From positions 2,121,128 through 2,132,863 of the forward strand of contig CP070753.1 in NCBI GenBank assembly GCA_020348765.1: 11,736 nt of DNA, given 5' to 3'. The notes beneath the pieces are model-generated. The model saw nothing but the letters and a program-made list of their open reading frames with translations. It had not been told where the DNA came from and did no database searches. Of this stretch, positions 6,651-11,736 are shown one piece after another (position 1 is the first letter of the stretch; the number at the start of each line of letters is the position of its first letter). Source of the DNA: Burkholderiales bacterium (GTDB lineage Bacteria; Pseudomonadota; Gammaproteobacteria; Burkholderiales; Burkholderiaceae_E). Both the position numbers and the translations under genes were made by a program.

Positions 6651-7667
6651 ATGCAAAAGCTCGTGTCCAACCTGATCGTCGCCGGCGCCCTCGCAGCCGC
6701 CGCGGCCAGCGGTGCCCATGCCGCGCCCAAGGTGCTGAAGTACGCCCACTTTCAGTCGGCCGACCTGTCCTCGCCGAAGCATGCGGCCGCGCTGGCCTTC
6801 GAGAGCTGTCTCGAGGGCAAGACCGCGGGCGGGATCGACGTGCAGGTCTTTCCGGCCAGCCAGCTCGGCGACGGCGGGCAGGTGATCGAGGGGCTGCAGC
6901 TCGGCTCGATCCAGATGGGCGTGGTGCACGACGGGCCGATCTCGGCCACGTACAAGCCGTTCTCGGTGCTGGCGATGCCGTATCTGTTCGACGACCAGGC
7001 CATGGCCTGGGCGGTGATGGACGGTCCGTTCGGCCGTGACCTGTTCGAGGCGATGCGCAAGGCCACCGGCATCAAGGTGTTCGCGGTCGCCGACAACGGC
7101 GTGCGCAACTTCACCAACTCGAAGAAGCCGGTCGCCAGTCCCGAGGACATGGCAGGGCTGAAGATGCGCGTGATGACCGCGCCGGTGTGGGTCAAGCTGG
7201 TGGAGCCCCTGGGCGCCAGCCCCTCTCCGGTTCCGTGGCCCGAGCTGCCAGCCGCGCTGCAGCAGGGCGTGGTGGACGGCCAGGAGAACGGCGTGACCAA
7301 CATCCTGAATGCCTCGCTCTACCAGCACCAGAAGTACGTGTCGCTCGACGGCCACGTGTTCTCCTGGCACGCGTACATGATGAACGACGGCTTTTACCAG
7401 GGTCTGTCGGATCAGCAGAAGACCGCGGTCAACCAGTGCGTCGAGATCGCCAAGGTCATCCACCGCGGCATGACTGCGGCCCAGGATGCCAATGCCACGA
7501 CGATCCTGTCCGGCAAGGGAATGACCGTGGTTCCGGTCACGCCCGAGAACAAGGACAAGTTCCGCGCGCGCGCCCAGCCGGCCGTGCGTGAGTTCATCGT
7601 CGGCCAGATCGGCGACGAGTGGCCGAAGCGGCTCGACGAGGCGATCAAGGCCTATCGGGGCAACTAG
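6651..7667 (+). CDS. dctP: TRAP transporter substrate-binding protein (DctP family)
   Basis: 338 residues. A Sec signal peptide is evident: charged MQK, a hydrophobic Ala/Leu-rich core, then GAHA-A at about 21-25, so the mature protein is periplasmic. The family fold begins with VLKYAHFQ. Arg173 in GLKMRVM is the position of the conserved Arg that salt-bridges the carboxylate of most DctP ligands. QENG at 211-214 stands where many members have QENP. The start at 6651 follows a strong GGGAGGAAG (6640-6648); an earlier in-frame ATG at 6615 would destroy the signal peptide. It lies 19 bases after dctM and 18 before the dehydrogenase, consistent with one transcript. The ligand is probably a sugar acid or hydroxy acid, given the downstream enzymes. 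Confidence 0.95.
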   Translation: MQKLVSNLIVAGALAAAAASGAHAAPKVLKYAHFQSADLSSPKHAAALAFESCLEGKTAGGIDVQVFPASQLGDGGQVIEGLQLGSIQMGVVHDGPISATYKPFSVLAMPYLFDDQAMAWAVMDGPFGRDLFEAMRKATGIKVFAVADNGVRNFTNSKKPVASPEDMAGLKMRVMTAPVWVKLVEPLGASPSPVPWPELPAALQQGVVDGQENGVTNILNASLYQHQKYVSLDGHVFSWHAYMMNDGFYQGLSDQQKTAVNQCVEIAKVIHRGMTAAQDANATTILSGKGMTVVPVTPENKDKFRARAQPAVREFIVGQIGDEWPKRLDEAIKAYRGN

Positions 7668-7685
7668 GCTGGCAAGGCCCACGCG

Positions 7686-8663
7686 ATGGCGACCGCGACC
7701 CGAACCGTTGCCGTGCTCGAGCCGGGCTATGCCGACTACGGCGTCGAGCGCGGCATCCTCGGCCCGCTCGATGTGCGGGTGGTGCCGGTCGCGGTCGAGC
7801 GCGATGCGCTCGAAGCGGTCCGCGAGCTCTCGCCGGTCGCGCTGATGGTGCGCGAGCGACCGGTCACGGCCGAGGTCATCGCCGCGTGCCCGCAATTGCG
7901 CGTGATCGTGCGCTACGGCATCGGCGTCGACAACATCGACCTCGATGCCGCGCGCGCGGTGCGCGCCTACGTGGCCAACGTGCCCGACTACGGCGCCGAG
8001 CACGAGGTGAGCGACCAGGCGGTTGCGCTGTACCTGGCGGTGACGCGCCGCGTCGTCGCGCGCGACCGCTCGGTGCGCGCCGGCGCCTGGGCCATCGGCC
8101 AGCGCGAGACCATGCCCGGGCGGCGCACCGGCGTGCTGGGGCTGATCGGGTTCGGGCGGATCGCTCGCATGTTCGGCCGCAAGATGCGTGCGCTCGGCTT
8201 TTCCCGCGTGCTGGCGTTCGATCCGCTGCTCGGGCCCGAGGTGCTCGAGCGCGAGTCGGTCGAGGCGGCGAGCCTGGAGCAGGTGTGCCGGGCTTCCGAT
8301 GTCGTGAGCCTGCACACGCCGCTGAAGCCGGACACGCACCACATCCTGGATGCGCGGCTGATCGGCATGTTGCAGCCGGGCGCGATCGTCATCAACGTGT
8401 CGCGTGGCGGGCTGATCGACGAGGCCGCGCTGGCAGCGGCGCTCACCGACGGCCGGCTGTTCGGTGCTGGCCTGGACGTCTTCGAGCACGAGCCGCCGGC
8501 GACCGATGGCCCGATCTTTGGCGCGCCGAACACGGTGCTCAGCGATCACACGGCCTGGTACTCGGAAGACTCGGTCAGCGTGCTGCAGACCAAGGCCGCG
8601 GCCGAGGTCGAGCGCGTGCTCACCGGCCAGGTGCCGCTGAACTGGGTGAATCGATGGCAGTGA
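7686..8663 (+). CDS. D-2-hydroxyacid dehydrogenase, CtBP-like subgroup, probably NAD-dependent
   Basis: 325 residues. The NAD-binding domain contains GLIGFGRIAR (152-161), with Asp179 in LAFDPLL at the end of the second strand, the usual NAD-selecting acid. The catalytic residues are Arg240 (NVSRGG), Glu269 (HEPP) and His288 in SDHTAWYSEDS; the H-x-AWYSE context is typical of C-terminal-binding-protein-like members. It would oxidise or reduce an alpha-hydroxy/keto acid in the cytoplasm. The family is often labelled phosphoglycerate dehydrogenase, but here the operon suggests a step in sugar-acid or hydroxy-acid breakdown. Its C-terminus overlaps the aldolase gene by ten bases, implying coupled translation. 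It differs from the dehydrogenase at 1-912 in cofactor motif and subgroup, so the two are not recent duplicates. Confidence 0.93.
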   Translation: MATATRTVAVLEPGYADYGVERGILGPLDVRVVPVAVERDALEAVRELSPVALMVRERPVTAEVIAACPQLRVIVRYGIGVDNIDLDAARAVRAYVANVPDYGAEHEVSDQAVALYLAVTRRVVARDRSVRAGAWAIGQRETMPGRRTGVLGLIGFGRIARMFGRKMRALGFSRVLAFDPLLGPEVLERESVEAASLEQVCRASDVVSLHTPLKPDTHHILDARLIGMLQPGAIVINVSRGGLIDEAALAAALTDGRLFGAGLDVFEHEPPATDGPIFGAPNTVLSDHTAWYSEDSVSVLQTKAAAEVERVLTGQVPLNWVNRWQ

Positions 8664-9289
8664 ACCTGGTTGCCGCGCTCGCCGAGGCGGTGGCGATTCC
8701 CGTGGTACGGCATCGCGATCGCGCGATCGCGGAGACCGGCAGCCGGCTGCTGGCGCGCCACGGGTTCGCGGCGATCGAGCTCACGTTCACGATTCCGGAC
8801 GTGGCCGGCCTGATCGCGCAACTGCGCGCCGACGCGCCCGACACGCTGGTCGGCGCAGGCACCGTGCTCGACGCAAGCGCGGCCAGGCGCGCGATCGACG
8901 CCGGCGCCAGCTTCGTGGTCTCGCCGTGCTACGTGGACGAGGTGGCTGCCGAGTGCCGTTCGCAACGGGTTGCGTACATTGCCGCCGGGGCCACGCCCGG
9001 CGAGATCCTTCACTGCTGGCGTGCCGGCGCACCACTGGTCAAGGTCTTTCCGGCCCGCCAGCTCGGCGGCCCCGGGTTCGTGCGCGCGGTCCGGGCGGTG
9101 TTCCCGGACATCCCGCTGATGCCCACCGGCGGGGTCGGCCTGGACGAGGTCGCCGACTATCGGAGTGCCGGCGCTGCCTGCGTCGGCCTGGGTGAGCTGT
9201 TTCCGGCGCACGCGCTCGAGCGCGGCGATCTCGCGGCTGCGGAGGTCGCGGTCGAACAGGCACGGCGCGCGATCCGCGCCGGATCATGA
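8654..9289 (+). CDS. KDPG/KHG-aldolase-family protein (class I pyruvate aldolase)
   Basis: 211 residues, a single TIM barrel of the Eda/DgoA family that splits 2-keto-3-deoxy acids into pyruvate plus an aldehyde. The Schiff-base lysine is Lys130 in PLVKVFPA. The general acid/base is Glu42 in AAIELTFT. VGAGTVLD (67-74) and MPTGGV (156-161) are family strand motifs. Compared with E. coli Eda, the Arg after the catalytic Glu is Thr46, and the C-terminal phosphate-loop Ser is replaced within GLGELFPA, which places an acidic residue there. This may mean a substrate without phosphate, although a KDG-type kinase lies nearby. ATG 8654 lies inside the end of the preceding gene in another frame; the reading frame is open further upstream, but only as its shadow. 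Confidence 0.9.
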   Translation: MAVNLVAALAEAVAIPVVRHRDRAIAETGSRLLARHGFAAIELTFTIPDVAGLIAQLRADAPDTLVGAGTVLDASAARRAIDAGASFVVSPCYVDEVAAECRSQRVAYIAAGATPGEILHCWRAGAPLVKVFPARQLGGPGFVRAVRAVFPDIPLMPTGGVGLDEVADYRSAGAACVGLGELFPAHALERGDLAAAEVAVEQARRAIRAGS

Positions 9290-9311
9290 CCATGAACACG
9301 AGGAGCACACG

Positions 9312-9962
9312 ATGAACCTGCAGGAACTGGTCGACGGCTTTCGCGGCACGGCCACTGCGTCGGTCGCCGACGCGGTCGACAAGCTCGCCGGACGGCGCGG
9401 CTACATCGACCATGCGATCAAGCCCCGGATCAATGACAAGAAGATCGTCGGGCCGGCGGTCACGGTGCAGGAAGGACCGACCGATGAATTCCTGCCGCCT
9501 TCGCATGCGATCGACCTGATCGACGCGTCCGACGCCGGCTCGGTGATCGTGATCGCGATCGACGGCGAGGCGGACGTTGCGGTCTGGGGCGGTCTGATGA
9601 CCGCCGGCGCGGTGGCCAACAAGCTCGAGGCCGCGGTGCTCGACGGCGCGGTGCGCGACATCACCGAGATCCGGCGCGACTACGACTTCCCGGTCTACGC
9701 GCGCTCGGCCTCGCCGGGCACCACGCTGGGGCGCTTCAAGACCCTCGCTTCCAACGTGCCGGTGAAGATCGGCGCGATCGAGATACGGCCCGGAGACATC
9801 ATCGTCGGCGACGTCGACGGCGTGGTCGCCGTGCCGCGCGAGCATGCCGAGGCCGTGCTGGAGATGGCACGCGAGATCGACGCGCGCGAGGCCGAGCAGG
9901 CGCGGCTGATCCTCGAGGCCGGATCGCTGCGCGAGGGCCTGGCCAAGTACGGGCGCATCTGA
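9312..9962 (+). CDS. RraA-family protein, likely class II 4-hydroxy-2-oxo-acid (HMG/CHA-type) aldolase
   Basis: 216 residues. The RraA fold is shared by the RNase E inhibitor RraA and by metal-dependent pyruvate aldolases such as 4-hydroxy-4-methyl-2-oxoglutarate aldolase. The aldolase-type site is visible: GGLMTAGA (93-100) and Arg115-Asp116 in LDGAVRDITE, the Arg that binds the pyruvyl group and the Asp that anchors the metal. GDVDGVVAVPREHA (167-180) is also characteristic. Older databases call this family dimethylmenaquinone methyltransferase, which is a misannotation. Catabolic context favours an aldolase or oxaloacetate decarboxylase over RNase E control. The start is supported by GAGGAG a few bases upstream. 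It is separated by 22 bases from the class I aldolase, and the 12-bp repeat array begins within its stop codon. Confidence 0.88.
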   Translation: MNLQELVDGFRGTATASVADAVDKLAGRRGYIDHAIKPRINDKKIVGPAVTVQEGPTDEFLPPSHAIDLIDASDAGSVIVIAIDGEADVAVWGGLMTAGAVANKLEAAVLDGAVRDITEIRRDYDFPVYARSASPGTTLGRFKTLASNVPVKIGAIEIRPGDIIVGDVDGVVAVPREHAEAVLEMAREIDAREAEQARLILEAGSLREGLAKYGRI

Positions 9963-10092
9963 TGGTTGCTGCGATGGTCGCGGTGATCGATGGTCCGGTC
10001 ACGGATCCGATGACCAAGCCGATGCGGCGTCCGATGTGGGGCCCGATGTGGGGTCCGATGTGGGGTCCGATGTGGGGTCCGACGGCTCACGG
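9961..10092. repeat. Degenerate 12-bp tandem array fading toward the upstream gene
   Basis: From 10033, four units match GATGTGGGGTCC (the first has one change), at 10033, 10045, 10057 and 10069. Splitting backwards in steps of 12 shows earlier, weaker units with no indel: GATGCGGCGTCC at 10021, GATGACCAAGCC at 10009, GGTCACGGATCC at 9997, GATCGATGGTCC at 9985, GATGGTCGCGGT at 9973 and GATGGTTGCTGC at 9961. A diverged GACGGCTCACGG ends it at 10081. The oldest units lie next to the RraA-family stop codon and the freshest next to the kinase. The array occupies nearly the whole 157-base gap. Confidence 0.85.
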
Positions 10093-10119
10093 GCCGGTGC
10101 GACGCGTGGGGTCGTGACC
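9963..10119. other. Gap between RraA-family and kinase genes
   Basis: These 157 bases are almost entirely the degenerate 12-bp array; the last 27 (10093-10119) are unique and contain GTGGGG at 10106-10111, which can serve as the kinase ribosome site. There is no terminator hairpin, so read-through from the aldolase genes to the kinase is possible. No RNA gene or extra reading frame is supported. Confidence 0.6.
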
Positions 10120-11034
10120 GTGGACCTGCTCTGTTTCGGCGAACCGCTGCTCGAGTTCAACCAGCAGTCGGACGGACGCTACCTGGCCGGGCACGGAGGC
10201 GACGCCTCGAACTGTGCGATCGCGGCGGCCCGCTCGGGCGCGCGGGTCGGCATGCTGGCTCACCTCGGGGCCGATGCCTTCGGTGACAGCTTCGAGAGTC
10301 TGTGGCGCGACGAGGGTGTCGACACCTCGCTGGTCAGGCGCAACCCCGAGGCGCACACCGGCGTGTATTTCGTCTCGCACGGGACGCAGGGTCACCAGTT
10401 CAGCTACCTGCGGGCCGGCTCGGCCTCGAGCCGTGTGCGGCCGCGGGATCTGCCGGTCGATGCGATCGGGGCGGTGAGGATCCTGCATGTCTCGGGAATC
10501 AGCCAGGCCATCTCCTCGGATGCGGCCGACGCGGTGTTCGAGGCGATCGCCCTTGCCCGTGCCGCGGGCGCCCGTGTGTCCTACGACCCGAACCTGCGGC
10601 TCAAGCTCTGGCCGCTCGCCCGGGCACGCGCGGTCATTCACGCCGCGATGAGCATGACCGACATCGCGCTGCCGGGACTCGATGACGCGCGGCAGCTGCT
10701 CGGGCTCGAGGATGCCGACGCGATCGCCGACCGGTACCTCGAGATGGGTGCCGGCGTCGTCGCACTGACGCTCGGGGCCGACGGCACCCTGGTCGCCACG
10801 CCGGAGCGCAGGCAGCGCATCGGCGCGTTTCCGGTGCAAGCGGTCGATGCGACCGCCGCCGGGGACACCTTCGATGGCGCTTTCCTCGCCGAGTACCTCG
10901 CCGGAGGTGATCCTTTCGTGGCAGCCCGCTATGCGAACGCAGCCGCCGCGCTGTCGACGCAGGGCTACGGGGCGGTGGCACCCATGCCGCGCCGGGCCGC
11001 GATCGAAGCCTTCCTTCGCGAGTGCACCGGCTGA
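10120..11034 (+). CDS. kdgK: PfkB-family sugar kinase, probable 2-keto-3-deoxygluconate kinase
   Basis: 304 residues from GTG 10120. The ribokinase/PfkB fold is evident: GGDASNCAIAAARSG (26-40) is the N-terminal signature region and VDATAAGDTFDGAF (242-255) the second signature, with Asp249 as catalytic base and the AAGD turn as the anion hole. LCFGEPLLEFNQ at the start, FSYLRAGSAS (95-104) and HVSGISQAIS (123-132) are typical of KdgK-type kinases, which phosphorylate 2-keto-3-deoxy-sugar acids on O6. Its product would be the natural substrate of a KDPG aldolase, which fits the gene at 8654. GTG 10120 is chosen because GTGGGG (10106-10111) is correctly spaced. GTG 10114 is also possible, and the frame stays open back into the 12-bp array, which offers further in-frame GTGs. 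Confidence 0.87.
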   Translation: MDLLCFGEPLLEFNQQSDGRYLAGHGGDASNCAIAAARSGARVGMLAHLGADAFGDSFESLWRDEGVDTSLVRRNPEAHTGVYFVSHGTQGHQFSYLRAGSASSRVRPRDLPVDAIGAVRILHVSGISQAISSDAADAVFEAIALARAAGARVSYDPNLRLKLWPLARARAVIHAAMSMTDIALPGLDDARQLLGLEDADAIADRYLEMGAGVVALTLGADGTLVATPERRQRIGAFPVQAVDATAAGDTFDGAFLAEYLAGGDPFVAARYANAAAALSTQGYGAVAPMPRRAAIEAFLRECTG

Positions 11035-11165
11035 GGCGGCGCCGCGTGGGACTGTCGCAGGGCTTCGTCGGGCTTCGGTCGCACTGTCGTGGCTTTTTCG
11101 CCGCTTGCCGCGTTGAACCCGCCTGAAGCAGACTGGCGTCTTCGTCGGCAAGCGAGGTCGCGGTG
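11035..11165. other. Gap between kinase and FAD oxidase genes
   Basis: The 131 bases include a 10-bp perfect palindrome GCGGCGCCGC at 11036-11045 directly after the kinase stop, and short direct repeats: GGGCTTCG at 11060-11067 and 11070-11077, and ACTGTCG at 11051-11057 and 11083-11089. No hairpin with a U-tract and no clear promoter is visible. The FAD gene may have its own promoter here or be read from the kinase. Confidence 0.45.
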
Positions 11166-11736
11166 ATGACCGAGGATCCGACCCTGTTCGACTTCGCGGT
11201 GATCGGCGCCGGGATCGCGGGCGCATCGGTCACTGCGGAGCTTTCGCGGAGCGCGCGAGTGCTCCTGCTGGAAATGGAGAGCCAGCCCGGCTATCACGCG
11301 ACGGGCCGCTCGGCGGCCGTTTTCGCAGAGGCCTACGGTCCGGGTCCGATCCGCGCGCTGACGCGGGCCTCGGCCCCGTTCTTCGAGGCTCCGCCCGAAG
11401 GCTTCGCCGAGCATCCGCTGCTGTCCGACCGCGGCATCATGATGATCGCGAATTCGGAGCAGCTGGCGGCGCTCGATGCGATGATCGAGGAACTGTCATC
11501 CGAGCAGCCGGTGCAACGCCTCGATCCGACGCAGGCGCGGGCACTGAATCCGCTGCTGCGTGCGGACTACGTCGCCGCGGCGATGCATGACCCGCGCGGC
11601 CGGGACATCGACGTCCATGCGCTGCATCACGGCTACCTGCGGCAGGCGCGTCGAGCGGGCGCCCGGCTCGTTCCGGATTCGCGGGTCACCGGCCTCGAGC
11701 GCGATGCAGGCGGTTGGCGCATCGCCTGCCGCGGCG
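11166..11736 (+). CDS. FAD-dependent amino-acid/amine dehydrogenase (DAO superfamily, D-arginine-dehydrogenase-like), 3' end beyond window
   Basis: The first 190 residues of a protein usually about 370-390 long. The N-terminal dinucleotide motif FAVIGAGIAGAS (10-21) ends its second strand in LLLEME, with Glu binding the FAD ribose. QPGYHATGRSAA (40-51), AYGPGPIRALTRAS (56-69) and EHPLLSDRG (82-90) follow the P. aeruginosa D-arginine dehydrogenase pattern closely, as does the DPRGRDIDVHALHHGYLR block. Two ligand residues of that enzyme appear changed: Val52 for His48 and Ile91 for Glu87; Tyr57 matches Tyr53. So the oxidised substrate is likely a different D-amino acid, imino acid or amine. The start at 11166 has GCGAGG (11152-11157) upstream, and a GTG immediately precedes it. 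No signal peptide is present. Its tie to the sugar-acid genes is uncertain. Confidence 0.85.
   Translation, partial: MTEDPTLFDFAVIGAGIAGASVTAELSRSARVLLLEMESQPGYHATGRSAAVFAEAYGPGPIRALTRASAPFFEAPPEGFAEHPLLSDRGIMMIANSEQLAALDAMIEELSSEQPVQRLDPTQARALNPLLRADYVAAAMHDPRGRDIDVHALHHGYLRQARRAGARLVPDSRVTGLERDAGGWRIACRG

Noticed and set aside
5090..6730. Minus-strand open frame of 546 codons across dctQ and dctM
   Set aside because: The product is His/Arg/Asp/Gln-rich with no domain, a mirror of the hydrophobic coding strand, and the plus strand carries unmistakable TRAP subunits.
6483..8549. Minus-strand open frame of 688 codons opposite dctP and the dehydrogenase
   Set aside because: Same shadow effect: no recognisable domain, and the opposite strand holds well-supported genes with ribosome sites and signal peptide.
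11036..11045. GCGGCGCCGC palindrome after the kinase as a terminator
   Set aside because: It has no loop and no following U-tract; such palindromes arise readily in GC-rich DNA.

Overview
The window is high-GC DNA with dense, non-overlapping genes. It looks like a chromosomal catabolic region of a proteobacterium. Its combination of TRAP transporter, FCD-type GntR regulator, RraA-like aldolase and lone 2-hydroxyacid dehydrogenases is common in Burkholderiales, but that placement is inference from style, not a marker gene. No rRNA, tRNA, insertion sequence, integrase, CRISPR array or replication gene was seen.

Layout. Bases 1-912 (minus): a 2-hydroxyacid dehydrogenase that runs off the left edge. 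Bases 913-1220: a divergent gap holding a 17-bp tandem repeat array. Bases 1221-2105 (plus): a metallo-beta-lactamase-fold protein of the AHL-lactonase (AiiA-like) group. Convergent to it, 2189-3856 (minus): a gamma-glutamyltranspeptidase-family Ntn hydrolase. Bases 3857-4058: a gap filled by an 11-copy 12-bp tandem array. Bases 4059-4703 (minus): a GntR/FCD regulator. Divergent from it is a plus-strand cluster: dctQ (4827), dctM (5345), dctP (6651), a CtBP-like D-2-hydroxyacid dehydrogenase (7686), a KDPG-aldolase-family enzyme (8654) and an RraA-family aldolase (9312). After a third repeat-filled gap (9963-10119) come a PfkB-family 2-keto-3-deoxygluconate-type kinase (10120) and, after 131 bases, the start of a DADH-like FAD amine/amino-acid oxidase (11166) cut by the right edge.

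How the parts fit. The TRAP system probably imports a sugar acid or hydroxy acid. The dehydrogenases would interconvert hydroxy and keto acids, the kinase would phosphorylate a 2-keto-3-deoxy acid, and the two unrelated pyruvate aldolases (class I Schiff-base and class II metal) would cleave the products. The GntR regulator very likely acts at a perfect 8-bp inverted repeat in the 4704-4826 divergent gap, overlapping a TTGACA box. The substrate cannot be read from sequence alone.

The most unusual feature is the repeat pattern. Three of the larger gaps carry different short tandem arrays (17, 12 and 12 bp) lying exactly between genes. Both 12-bp arrays stay in frame with the gene downstream. 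Several enzymes also lack textbook substrate-binding residues (GGT-like protein, FAD oxidase, KDPG-type aldolase), so their family names should not be taken as substrate assignments.
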